From contig JARFIW010000999.1 of NCBI GenBank assembly GCA_036346225.1, positions 7,237,001 to 7,301,000 on the forward strand: a stretch of 64,000 bases of DNA. The letters run 5' to 3'. The position numbers and the translations under genes are program-made. Shown piece after piece: positions 12,637 to 23,704 of this stretch. This DNA comes from Platerodrilus igneus (lineage: Eukaryota > Arthropoda > Insecta > Coleoptera > Lycidae). A model generated the notes under the pieces. It was not told the origin of the DNA, searched no databases, and saw only the letters and a program-made list of their open reading frames with translations. How positions within the stretch are numbered: the stretch's first letter is position 1; each line of letters starts with the position of its first letter.

Positions 12637-13560
12637 ACTGCTGAGTAAAGATTTGAAATATAACAATATTTTACTAACGAAGCATAGGAATTGTGCAATA
12701 ATAGAAGATATGAAGCAAATTAAAACTACATAAAAGAATGAATCATCCCGGGATTACCGGATCATCGAACGGTACGACCTACTGACTTTACAAGATTGTG
12801 AAATTTATCGATCCTTTAACTGAAAATCAAAAGGACGTTAAGCTGTTTGTCCACACAGATGAGTTGTTTGATATATTATATTCAACACATTTATCAATCG
12901 GTCATGGTGGAAGGGACAGGATGGTAAAGGAAATAAATTAGCGTTACAAAAATATAACCCAGGTCTATATAAAATTGTATCTAAGTTTATGCGAGTCTTG
13001 TCAAAAAAAACATAAAAGCGAAAAAAAGGGAATTGTTGTAAAACCGATGATATCCCCTCACTTTGCAGATGCCAAATCGATTTAGTAGGCGATCAAACCC
13101 AGCCCGACGAAAAACTTAAATTTGTCTTTGTATACCAAGACCACTTGACAAAATTTGTGGTTTTGAAACCCTTGACATCTAAGCGTGCCGACGAAGTAGC
13201 ATACATTGTACTATACATTTTTCTTCTGCTAGGGACTCCATGTATTTTACAATCTGACAATGGTCGCGAGTTTTGCAATCAGATATTGGAAAGCCTAAAA
13301 GAAATGTGACCAGAACTAAAAATAATTCATGGCAAGCCGAGACGTAGCCAAAGCCAGGGCAGTGTCGAACAAGTAAACAAAGATATCGAGAATATGATCA
13401 GTACCTGGATGACTGACAACAAGACTGATAAGTAGAGCAAGGGAATAAAATTTGTACAATTTATGAAGAATCGGCCTTACTATTCTGGAATTAAACGTAG
13501 TCCTTATGAAGCGATGTTTGGCTGCCCTGCTAAAGTTGGCCTATTATCATCATTCATACC

Positions 13561-13865
13561 GTTCATGTACTTTTCCAATGCTCCACCAGTAGGTACTACG
13601 TTGGCCAGGAGGCGAGTTTTTTGTTGCCTAGAAATTTAGAATTTTGCCGAACCCTTGCCGTTCCAGGCAAGGTAGGGATCTTTAACGTGCGTGACAACAC
13701 TCACACACGGAACCTCCATTTAACCTCTCATCCGAACGAGGGGCGTAATATTTGTGAAAAAATGCTCACCTGCCATTTTTCAAGCAGTCGACCGTGTCGG
13801 GATTTGAACCCGGGACCTTGGGATCCGTAGTCTTACGCTTACTACATTGATCCAGGGCGACGCCT
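13561..13865 (-). mobile_element. tRNA-derived SINE (copy 2), inserted in the integrase gene
   Basis: This is a full-length relative of the SINE at 23394, read on the - strand, with box B preserved as GGTTCAAATCC. The box A half is diverged from the other copies. It is flanked by the 14-bp sequence TCATCATTCATACC at 13547-13560 and 13866-13879. Confidence 0.85.
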
Positions 13866-13879
13866 TCATCATTCATACC

Positions 13880-14179
13880 TTACATGTGATTTTCCAATGC
13901 TCCACTCGAAGGTACTACATTGGCCAGGAAGCGAGGTTTTTTTTACCTAGAAAATTTTGAATTTTGCCAAACCTTTGCTGTTCCAAGCAAGGTAGGGATC
14001 TTTAACGTGCGTGACAACACTCACACACGGGACCTCCATTTTACCTCTCATCCGAACGAGGGTGTATTTTTGTGAAAAAATGCTCGCCTAGCATTTTTCA
14101 AGCGGACCGTGTCGGGATTCGAACCCAGGACCTTGGGCGTAGTAGTCACACACATACCACTACGCCACGGAGCTGCCCC
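13880..14179 (-). mobile_element. tRNA-derived SINE (copy 3), tandem to copy 2
   Basis: A 300-bp copy with clear box A (in the TGGC...TATG region) and box B (GGTTCGAATCC) on the - strand. It is flanked by the same 14-bp target sequence at 13866-13879 and 14180-14193, so it shares the middle copy with SINE copy 2. Its sequence is closer to the copy at 23394 than to its tandem neighbour. Confidence 0.88.
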
Positions 14180-14989
14180 TCATCATTCATACCGCAAGAT
14201 GTACTTCACACGGTGCAGAGTGAAGAGAATCTAAAGGAACTCAGTGCTACACAACAAGTGGCAGCAACAGAGCGCTTTGACAATACATTCACTTGTATCT
14301 CTAGATCACAGATTCAGAAAGGAGATAGAACTGACCCTCCTCAAGACCATTCAACAGCAGATGAAACTCTACTTTGCAGTGATTGCTCCAAAATAACATC
14401 AGGCGCACATAGTTGCTATAAATGTAACATGTCTCTGCATGCCATCTGTGGTGAAACCGATGGCATAGAAGAAGGTTTAAGCAAGAACTTACTGTGCAGA
14501 ATCTATGAAAATCATCTTGATCAAAACATACAACGAGTAAAAGCCAAAGAAGGCTTGGAAATACAAGCGAAAAAAATGCTAGCAGTGTCTGACGCCAATC
14601 ACCTAGCTGCTAAGGACGGTGACACCATAAGAGTGAAGGTTCTAGATGTGGATCGAACAAAAACTAATGCCCGTTCAGTTCTAGCTGTAGTTCTTAGTAA
14701 AACAAACAACGGATTCTACAAACTTGGCACTAGAACTGGTGTTCTAAAGCAATTGTACACTAGATCCCAATTCAGTGTTTGTAAAGAACAATTTATTTCA
14801 AAAGATGACGTTCCTAACGTCGAAGTGTCTTTGCGCACTACTGCAACAAGCCGGTCTCTTGGTTCTGGTCAAGGTTTTAAGAAGTGTGGGTGTAAAACTA
14901 ATTGTGCTACAAAGAAGTGCGTATCTCGGAATAACAAACTACAGTGTAATTCAAAGTGTCACCAGCCCTTAGATTGTATAAATAAATAA

Positions 14990-15430
14990 TTTCTGTTTTA
15001 GGGTTTTAAACTTTATTGTAATTAGCTTTCAATTATTGTGTAACATTTTTTTCTCACTCTATTTCATATTCCGATATGTACAAAACAATCTGCTGTACGT
15101 ATGTTGCAATTAGATACCACATACTTTGTAACTCAAAGTGTTATCAGTACTTATGGATATAGATTGCATTAATACAGTACAAATTAATTACCTATTTTTT
15201 ATTTTACATCAATTTGGAGGTAATTCTTTTTCAGATGTTTGTTATGACCAGCTGTTTAAAATTGTGCTTCAATAAATAAATATCAAATGTAGAATATTTC
15301 TGTTTTGTTTAACCACGCCGTGTTGTCCAAGAAAATATACCTATTATTATTATGACGGTGGTGGGCCTTCCTCTATCTGAACCACTATTGCATATTTTAT
15401 TACATTTTTGCACGTTAACCAGAGATCGGC
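14990..15430. other. Non-coding 3' flank of the integrase pseudogene
   Basis: AT-rich sequence with no feature that I recognise; it includes possible polyadenylation-type AATAAATAAAT near 15,272. Confidence 0.35.
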
Positions 15431-15539
15431 GGGTAATCTGTAGACTACCTAGGTAATCTACAGATTGCCTAGGTAATGTGGAAACATGGCAATGGTTTTG
15501 CACTCTAACGTTTCTGCTCAGGTAATCTGCAGATTACCT
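15431..15539. repeat. Three copies of a 20-bp palindrome
   Basis: The exact palindrome AGGTAATCTGCAGATTACCT lies at 15520-15539. Two adjacent variants with two changes each lie at 15431-15450 and 15451-15470. Function is unknown; it may be a terminus of a small element or a protein-binding cluster. Confidence 0.7.
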
Positions 15540-15578
15540 AGTTGATTCGAAGATTAACTGATTTCCGCACATTATCCG

Positions 15579-17327
15579 TAATATAAACATTAAAAATCAA
15601 GGGAGATAGTATACAGTCCTGTCTAACACCATTTCTAATCTTAGCTTCTTTTTCTATTTTATCAAATCTAATTAATACGCTTTGGGTTTTATATAGACTG
15701 TAAATAATTTTTCTTTCCTTATGAGAGATTCCTATTTTTCGCAACATCCAGAAAAACATAACAATCCGATTAACCCTACCAAATGCTTTTTATAAATCTA
15801 CAAACGCAAAATGAGTCTTTTAATTGTTTGTAACCTTTTTTCGATAATTACCCTAATCATTACTATTGGTTCTCTAGTCCCTCTGTCTCTACGAAAACGA
15901 TATTGGCCTTCACCTAAATAATTCTCAGTCAAAGCTTCTACTCTATTTTTAATTATTATTGTTAGTATTTTGGAAGCGTGGGAAGTTTAAACTAACCGTT
16001 ATAAAATTCTCATACTTATCAGCTCCTGACTTTTTTGGGATTCGGATAATAATATTTTTTTGAAATCTATTGTGACCTCACCTGCGTCATATATTACTTT
16101 TACCAGTTCATATAATCTGTCTAAAGTTTTCTGACTTGCATATTTTATTAATTCTGCGGGTATATCGTCTATCCCCGGCGCTTTATTTAGTTTAAGATCC
16201 TTAACAGCTCTATCAAATTCCTCTCATAATATTGAGAACCATATTTCTAAATCCTCTTCTTGGTCGTTCTCTAACTCATCCATATCGTTTCCCATCTATA
16301 AATCTTCTAAATATCTTTTCCATCTATCTGCTACCTCAACTTTATTAGAAGCTCATTATTCTCATCTTTAATACCATTATATTTTTCCTATCTTCCCCGA
16401 AAAACTTTTTAACTGCCCTGTAAGCCTGTCTACCAATCTCAAATCATCCTGTATTCCCTTACAATTCTCCTCCATCTATTTATTTCTAGGTTTTCTACAC
16501 TCATGTACTATCTTATTTCAAACTCTATTATATTTTTGCTTACTTTCACTATCCAATTCTCTGAAAGGTTTAAGCTTTCTTCTATTCTCTATTAAATCTA
16601 ATATCTCCTTTTTTGCTGAGGGTTTCCTCGCTTCTACTTTTTTCTTACCTATAGTCTGTGTTGCTGTATCATGTACAGCCCCTTCTTTTTCTTTCCACCT
16701 ATTTTCTAAGTTCCCTCCTATAGCTATCTCTTTGATCTTATTATCTAATACTTGTTTATATTCCTCTTTTATCTTACTATCATTAAGCTTACCTAGATTC
16801 CATCCCTCTCTTTTAGCCTTTCTCAATTTTTTTAATTTTAGATAACACCTCATTTTAACTAAGTTATGATCGCTATCTGTGTCAGCTTCTGGATAACTAC
16901 GACAGTTTTTAAATTGGTTTCTAAATCTTTGTTTAACTAAAATATAATCTATTACCTGGCGCTTTCCAGGAATATCTTTTTCTAACATGTTGTTCAAATA
17001 GGGTGTTTACAGTTAGTAATCTATGTTCCTGGTAAAACTCAACTAACCTTTCTCCTATATCATTTCGTCTACCATAACCAAATTTTTCTACCATTTTTCC
17101 CTCACTATCTGCGCCCACTAACGCATTAAAATCGCCCATAACTATTAAATTCTCATTTCCCTTTACCTTTCTCACTATACTACTTATATCCTCGTATACC
17201 TTTTCTACATCCTCATCCTCGTACTAAGTTGTTGGCATGTACACCTGTACTAAAACAGTGTCTGTGGGTTTTGTACTCAATCTAACTATGATTATTCTAT
17301 CACTAAATTGTAAGTACTCTTTAACTT
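15579..17327 (-). mobile_element. RTE-type (CFDP2-like) LINE fragment, family 1
   Basis: Truncated at both ends relative to the full copy at 26778-30501. On the - strand it runs from inside the endonuclease (GDFNALVG near 17,120) to the middle of the reverse transcriptase. The part at 15759-15579 contains the RNGVRQDCILSPLIF block, the counterpart of GVRQGCxLSPxLF. Several frameshifts and stops separate the pieces (17175-16933, 16997-16518, 15759-15579). It is a dead fragment. It joins unrelated sequence at 17,328 and 15,578. Confidence 0.85.
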
Positions 17328-17455
17328 TGTAACATTTTTATTTTCAGTCATAATTTAATCATATTGAATTACAAGAATAATGCAATAAGCGTGCATTGTT
17401 CCTTAGGGATCTACTTATAATAATATATCTGTGTCGCATAAAGCTATTTCCAAAC

Positions 17456-17928
17456 ACAAAATTTTAAATGTCCTGAATAATTATTTACATCTTTTATATA
17501 AGCACGCCCATATATTTTGTTCTTTTATAATTAGATTTTCTTTCTTTTTTATCTAATTTATTGTTAGTGTGACGCAACACCAATACACCCTTTCTATGTT
17601 TGGTATATATTAAGCTATTTTCTTGTGTGGTCTATTAATGTTACGTGAATTAACTCGTAACATGCCTTTTCAATTATTGGATAACCAGTTTCCAACTTTT
17701 ATATTCATTAAATTTACTATGTTTGTCTAAAAGTTAAAAGACATTCCATTTGTTTCCTGAATCCGGTACTGTTTAGTTTATAAGTTAATAGCTACATTGT
17801 AAGAATAATAGTATATTATTTTATATGGAGAAGTGGAACTTTTCATGACGCGTATTGTTTGCCCACTGAGCACTAGTAAGGTGGGTAATAGAGACAAGCC
17901 ATGAAAAGTTACTTCTCCACATAAAATA
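17456..17928. repeat. 471-bp interspersed repeat, copy 2
   Basis: The second copy of the unit at 9704-10174, in the same orientation with a few substitutions and a small indel. It ends in the same hairpin (17817-17928). Confidence 0.75.
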
Positions 17929-18239
17929 TTCTATATTTTCTTCAAACGTTCTACAAAACATAACAAAAATTTCTAATTTTCCTATTTTCTCATCGATACA
18001 AATTTTCAGTGTTTGAATATCAAAGGTTGCTTCCGATTAGTTATCTTTTTGGCACACATTATTTTGACATATAACTGTGTGATTGTTCGGTCTTTTTGTC
18101 ACACGTTTTCATGGTTAATTTTAAGTTATCGTAAATTCATAGTTGTAAATCAAATAGTAAAGCTGTCGTCTTCGTCCCGTTATATCCTGTCATAAAACCT
18201 CCTTGGTGCACGTGGAAATTAAGTTGAAAAAGGGGTAGT

Positions 18240-18434
18240 GACAGAGACACTCTCATCGATGTCGGAGCGAAACAGTTGTTCGTTCGGTGAGTTAGTCAAT
18301 AGTGCCGCCGAATTTATCGATAAACCCCTAAAAAATACAGTGAAAGTGCAAAGTAACACGTACTATACATCGCATACAGTCCACTTAGTTGAAGAGTAAG
18401 GAACTACACCTTAGAACAATAAAACAACGCGGAG
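18240..18434 (+). promoter_or_regulatory. Candidate internal promoter and non-coding first exon
   Basis: A GC-richer block in the first visible intron contains TATCGATA at 18315-18322, the DRE core common in broadly expressed insect promoters. It ends in a consensus donor, GGAG followed by GTAAGT at 18435. It could be an alternative first exon that splices to 19754. There is no ATG-led frame that I can defend, so it would be 5' UTR. This is inference from motifs only. Confidence 0.35.
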
Positions 18435-19753
18435 GTAAGTCCATATATAAAATTATGATGCCCCGCGCAATTAAATAGTGACTGTTGTCTAACAAGAAAG
18501 TATTCGTAAAATGTAAAGTTCTGAAATTAAATCTGCGACAAATGCAGTGTGTTCCTTACAAAATTGCACATTTAATATTCATTGCGAAATAAAAATGAAG
18601 TTTTAATTGTTATTTATCATTATTTATATTGTTGTTGTTCTGCGTCACTTATTTGATAATGTCATGACGGCACTTTTACTTTTGAAGACTGGAAAAGGAA
18701 AAGTAAAACTGTCATTGACTGACATTTTTCTCAAGCCGGCTCGGTTAAGTAATGATCTAATATTTTAACGCTTGAACAAAATATGTTTTAATATGCAAAA
18801 ATGCTCTCGGGGATTTTTTTATTGCGCTCGGAAAAATTGTGTGGAATTTTATTGTACCTTGGACTATTTCTGCTGGGAATTACACTTACTTTAGTACCAG
18901 GCACTACTATAATTGGAAGTTTCACATGACAAAAATCTATTAAGGACCCAGACTTTGTTGCCGGAGAGCGAACGTGTAAGTAAAAACCTGTTATAATCTT
19001 GGCATATAGTAGGAACCACGAAAGAAGTCCTCTACGTCATAAGTGTCTAACTCAATTCAAAACATACATTTAAAATCATTTAAAAGCTTAACTAATATAT
19101 ATGATAAAGATACTAATACGATTTGTATGTGTTTTAAATAAAGACATACGTGAACATCTTCACCTGGGAAAACGACGGAGAAGAGCATGTGTCCGTATGT
19201 TTCGAATCGGAATCTTTATTGTGTATTCATGAACTAGGTGCTAGATTGATTTAAAATTTTCAACTTAATTTGTACAAATACAAGTGATGACGCAGATGAC
19301 TTCTTTCATGGTTTCGACTATAGAAATTTGCATGCCTAAATCATAAAATTTATTATGTAAGAGTTTAGGGAGTATTTAACATGTAGCAGCTCTCAAGATT
19401 TTCTTTGGAAACTGGCCCAAAAATTGAGGGGGTGGCGACGTGCACTGTACAATACTTAATCCTAAAAAAAGAAAGCATCTATAAATAGATGAATGATGAA
19501 TAAACCAAAAATTAAGAAAAATGTAAAAATCTACATTTTCAGGTGTATTGTTTTTGTGCCATCTGACATCTATGGATCGTTAAAAGCACCAGAAATAGGT
19601 TAACGCAAAATAAATAAAAATTACATAGTACAAATTAATAAATTACATTACTGGAAATTATATAAACCTGTAACCTTGTGCATTGTTTTATTATTAAAAA
19701 TTATCACAATAGAGTAACTTTGATAGTTGTGCTTCATTTAGAATTTTTTTTAG
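18435..19753. other. Intron, no recognised element
   Basis: AT-rich sequence with a T-rich tract before the AG acceptor at 19752-19753. Nothing else recognised. Confidence 0.45.
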
Positions 19754-19907
19754 ACTGATGAAGACAATTGGGAACAGCCTAAGCAAAGAAGGAATCGTCA
19801 ACATGCTAATCGGTCTGTTTCTGGTCAGAGTGATTATTCTGAAGAAAATATGCCAATTAGCTTAAGTCAAGGAGCTGATGTTAGAAACCGACGTCCTATT
19901 ACTTTGT
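19754..19907 (+). CDS. Host gene exon B
   Basis: A 154-nt exon with a T-rich acceptor tract ending TTTTTTTAG and a GTAAGT donor at 19908. The frame entered in phase 0 from exon A gives 51 codons plus one base: an acidic and polar peptide starting TDEDNWEQPKQRRNRQ and rich in Ser, Asn and Gln. The leftover base is completed by exon C. The low-complexity polar composition suggests a disordered region. The family is not recognised. Confidence 0.75.
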
Positions 19908-20849
19908 GTAAGTAATTAATTTAATTGGGAGTTTAGTCAGGACCACAGAAGAAGATATTATAAATTTAATGACTAGATTTTTATATTTCCATATAACTAG
20001 CGTCTGCATTGTTATTTGAAATATATAGATTATCAACTTTTGTTCTAAAAGTTGTAAGGAAATCAATTGCAGTAACCTTTGAAATGTTCACTCAAGACTG
20101 AAGTAATAATATTACAAATGGAGATGTGGTTAAGTGTCAATATAAATCTCATATTTGCATGCATAGGGATTCAGGTGTTGGCTAAATACGTGTCTTAACA
20201 AGAAATTAATTAATTTTTTTACATGCGTGTAATAGAATAATATTTAATTATTTGGCAATTTTGATGGGACATTACATAAACATGGAAAGTTAGGTTACGG
20301 TGATAATTTACGTACAAAAGCTTTTTTAAATACTGTTTATTGTATTCCATTTTCAAGCATAAACCAAAATTGATTCTAATTAAAACTGACATCAGATAAA
20401 CCAACCCCAATGTACTTAGAGCAAAAAAGATCTATGTACAAACACTTAATAAAAAAAGAACCAATTTATGCAATGACATTCAATTAGAGAAAATTGATTA
20501 TATTATATCGATAACAAGTCTGTTTGTATTAAAGTAAAATATTATATTGTATAGTATTATTAATGTGTAACGTTCAGTTATAGTGATATTTTTCAGTTAT
20601 CCTCATTTTCTGATGCACATATTTCGCCATCTGTCGGAATAACTAACTTATTACCAGATATGTTAGATTTTTTCATGTTCACATCAATAAATTATGGGTT
20701 CTTGACCTTAGTTTGTATAAACCCAGAAACCATAAACGTTACAGGTAGTAAACCAATTAAATTAAAGATGTGAAAAAGCTTTCCCTTATTGTATTAAAAA
20801 AATCCAGTATTTTTAATCATTTTAAAACAAAGATTGTGTGCCGCCACCA
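19908..20849. other. Intron, no recognised element
   Basis: AT-rich. The open frame at 20219-20410 on the - strand has no family resemblance and looks incidental. Confidence 0.4.
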
Positions 20850-21820
20850 GGTGTAGCACTCTTTTTGGTTATTTCGAACATTTTTCCCATTTTACATTGT
20901 CGAAATCTTTTTTTATTGTTTTTTCCACTATCACCCTTAAACCTAAAATGATATTCTGTGTTCCCCTGTTTCTCCTAAAGCCAAATTGATCTTCTACTAT
21001 ATTTCTGCCCATTTTTCCATCCATCTTTGTACAATTCTACTTAATATTTTTTTGACACGTGTTCTTAAAACTTATTGTTCAAAAAATTTTACATTTATCG
21101 CATCGCTTTATTTCGGTATAGTGACTATGGTATTTGAAATCTTTGGGTATCTCGCTTGGCTCCATACATTGTTATACTTACACGCGGCATATTTTACCCG
21201 CCATTTCATAACATATACTGACCATGCTTTACGAGTGATGCAATCGCTATTTAAGTCAAATTTACATGCACAATTTAAATAAAATCAAATTACTCACATG
21301 GTGGCAGCTTGGAACTTAAATCTCAGGGTCCAGCGGTGATTTGCAGGTTGGGTTATGCCATGTTGACTTCAAATTGCCATCTGTCCTTTACGTAACTTCT
21401 GTTGCACTCGTAGGGGGTCGGAAGGAAGATAAGGTAACAGGTACAACAAAGGTAAGGTACAAGGAAACCTAAATACCTATTTCTATAACGAAAACACAAC
21501 ACACACCACTAGATAGTTATTGCTTGGTTGACGTCTCGTGACCTAGTCCCACTTTCGACACTCGCGAACCCCTGCCCCAGTCTGCGCAGGTGCGACTGTC
21601 AGCAACGACGGAAGTTAATGTTATTAATTTAAAAATACGCGGCAATTAACTTATATATGATAACTAAATCTAAAACATGCTACATTGCCATTTGGCATGT
21701 AACAACATATAGCTGGCACGTTGAAAGAGACTTTCTGTTAGTTTTTGTCCAGCTGCTTGTAGAAATTTCTGCTTGCACTTTACCTTGAGCTGCTGTCTTT
21801 ATTTTTCAGGCTTATTTTAT
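20850..21820 (-). mobile_element. RTE-type LINE fragment, family 2, interrupted by an LTR
   Basis: The parts at 20850-21169 and 21705-21820 match the - strand LINE at 51,240-51,660 (the reverse transcriptase N-terminal half). The two parts are contiguous in that LINE, so the 535-bp block between them is an insertion. The coding frame is destroyed. The outer ends are approximate. Confidence 0.8.
21170..21704 (-). mobile_element. Solo LTR with TGTTA...TAACA ends
   Basis: It is precisely delimited because it interrupts a LINE whose uninterrupted form is present at 51.6 kb. It begins TGTTA and ends TAACA, with the 4-bp duplication ACAT at 21166-21169 and 21705-21708. On the - strand it starts TGTTACATGCC, contains GTGAGTA near the position seen in related LTRs, and shares motifs such as CACGAGACGTCAA with the LTR ending at 52692. 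No internal coding remains, so it is a solo LTR left by recombination. Confidence 0.85.
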
Positions 21821-21885
21821 TAATTAACAAACTGCATATGCTTTCCAAGAATTGAATTACTCAGTTTGTAACAATGGCAAATTTA

Positions 21886-22338
21886 TCGGAGGCTTTCACG
21901 GCCGGAGTCATAATTATTTATGGTTCCGGATTGGGACCGTGTCATTTTATAGATTAAAGTCGACGTTTCGCCCACTTTTGTAAGGGGCTTCATCAGGACA
22001 AAATAATTTTTTTTTAAATATAAGAATTATAGTATTACATAGACAAGTTATAGTGTAAAGAGAAGAGTTACTCCTGAACTAACAGACTCACTAGCCCATT
22101 CATAGCCAAAAGTAACTTCGCCACAAGACACTTTTTGGCTATGAATGGGCTAGTGAGTCTGCTAGTTCAGGAGTAACTCTTCTCTTTACACTATAACTTG
22201 TCTATTTAATATTATCATTCTTATATTTAAAAAAAAAATTATTTTATTGTCCTGATGAAGCCGCTTACAAAAGTGGGCGAAACGTTGACTTTAATTTATA
22301 AAATAACACGGTCCCAACCCGGAATCATAAATAATTAT
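21886..22338. mobile_element. Inverted-repeat insertion with hammerhead-like motifs
   Basis: A 453-bp unit flanked by the 13-bp duplication AATGGCAAATTTA (21873-21885 and 22339-22351). Two arms of about 205 bases (about 21910-22115 and 22133-22338) are near-perfect inverted repeats around a 17-bp spacer. An extra 24 bases rich in GGC motifs sit at the left end only. Each arm carries CTGATGA, then a short GCC/GGC hairpin, then GAAAC (right arm + strand 22252-22283; left arm - strand at about 21967-22000). These are hammerhead-ribozyme-type core elements, known from terminal repeats of Penelope-like elements and from retrozymes. One extra A follows CTGATGA relative to the strict consensus, so activity is uncertain. 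Confidence 0.75.
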
Positions 22339-22351
22339 AATGGCAAATTTA

Positions 22352-23379
22352 ATTGTAATGTGAGGACTAAAATAAATTGTGTGGTTACATTCATTCTTAC
22401 ATATTTATCACTAATAAACAAAATACTGATTTAGAATTTCCTCGTAAGCAAAATTAGATAAGTATGTTTTAGATTAACTTGATGTCATCGTTTTATTATT
22501 ACAGAAAAATTTGTACACAAGATCGCTCGGATCGGACATAGATTTTAGAGCCTCAATAGGAAGCAGGGATGTGTTATGTATTTGTGACTGAGCAGTCGGT
22601 GATTATGGCGTGTGATTCAGAGGTAACGGTTTTAATCCCTACTGGTGGCACTAGCTTTTTTCTAAATAACATATTGCTGTTTCATCAGCGGTCCATTTTT
22701 TAAAGTTCAACAACCTTCCAAATTTACTAAAGGACAGTTATAGGACATGCAAAAATGCAGAGAATAGCTAATCCTATCTCATAAATCGATAAATAGTGTG
22801 ACCACATAAAATTTGTAGCACCCCCAAAAATTTGGGGAACAGCTCACCCCCACTCGGGAAGTTAGCAAATAGGGTGAGACCCCAAAATTTATGAAACCCA
22901 AAAATATTGGGAAAAACCCCACCCACAAGTCCGTAAACATCAAAGAAATTTTCCCACAATACCAAAAATCTTCGGTTGTTGAAGTATCCCAATAGCTACT
23001 CTAGTTATTGGACTTACTACTCTAAGGTTGTTGCACCTTAAGGTGGCTTTACAAAAGTTAGTTTTAATAATTATTTCAACAAATTAACGACGAATATAAA
23101 GAATTAAAATAAACAGGGAATAGGATATGCTAAATGTTGTTTAAATATTGCTACGTGCAGTGATGTAGCCTTAAAAAAAAACCCAAAACGAAACACTAAG
23201 AAAGAAGTATGACCGGGTTCGATCAGCAAGTGGGCGGGGTTTTATAAAATACAACAAAAAAATTAAGGTAGACTTGAAATAAAGAAAGAAAAATTATATG
23301 CACTCATAATTCACACTCATTCGTGTTCAAAACAAAACATACCAAAAAAAGAAACCTATAATTAAGCACAATATGTACA
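22352..23379. other. Intron with a possible degenerate tRNA-like SINE head
   Basis: About 22585-22665 resembles a decayed tRNA-derived SINE head: GGTGATTATGGCG as box A region and GGTTTTAATCC as box B. Around 22820-22925 there is a run of CCCCAAAAATTT-type short repeats. No gene is supported. Confidence 0.35.
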
Positions 23380-23393
23380 CAGTATAGTGGTAC

Positions 23394-23690
23394 CTTACAT
23401 GTGGTTTTCCAATGCTCCACCCGAAGGTACTACATTGGCCAGGAAGCGAGTTTTTTTTACCTGGAAAATTTTTGAATTTTGCCGAACCCTTGCTGTTTCA
23501 AGCAAGGTAGGGATCTTTAACGTGCGTGACAACACTCACACACGGGACCTCCATTTTACCTCTCATCCGAACGAGGGTGTATTTTTGTGAAAAATGCTCG
23601 CCTAACATTTTTCAAGCGGACCGTGTCGAGATTCGGACCCGGGACCTTGGGCGTAGCAGTCACACACATACCACTACGCCACGGAGCCGC
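23394..23690 (-). mobile_element. tRNA-derived SINE (copy 4), full length
   Basis: A 297-bp copy on the - strand. The tRNA-like head of about 72 nt has the box A segment GTGGCGTAGTGGTATG and a box B close to consensus (GGTCCGAATC). The body includes ACCCTCGTTCGGATGAGAGG, and the end is CACATGTAAGG without a poly(A) tail. The 14-bp target duplication CAGTATAGTGGTAC lies at 23380-23393 and 23691-23704. Confidence 0.92.
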
Positions 23691-23704
23691 CAGTATAGTG
23701 GTAC

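Larger units (their letters stand above)
12740..14989 (+). pseudogene. KRBA2-like integrase gene, decayed and split by two SINEs
   Basis: This encodes a retroviral-type integrase of the KRBA2/SCAND3 (GIN-like) kind common in insect genomes. A GHGGRDRM block near 12,900 is the start of the zinc-binding/H2C2 region. DDE core motifs follow: a degraded ID-LVG segment near 13,075, SDNGREF near 13,255, and a QGSVEQVN block with the catalytic glutamate near 13,365. A MFGCPAKVGL-like segment ends at 13,546. Coding resumes after two inserted SINEs at 14,194 and is open to the stop at 14,989, ending in a cysteine-rich CXC-like tail. In-frame stops near 13,305 and 13,435 and several frameshifts upstream show it is dead. 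An open frame running out of the second SINE from 14,072 is not a genuine start. Confidence 0.8.

Noticed and set aside
14072..14989. A 305-codon open frame beginning inside a SINE
   Set aside because: The first 40 or so codons are SINE sequence; the real coding resumes at 14,194 and belongs to the integrase pseudogene.
22774..22992. A Phe/Gly-rich 72-codon frame on the - strand
   Set aside because: It is produced by CCCCAAAA-type low-complexity repeats.
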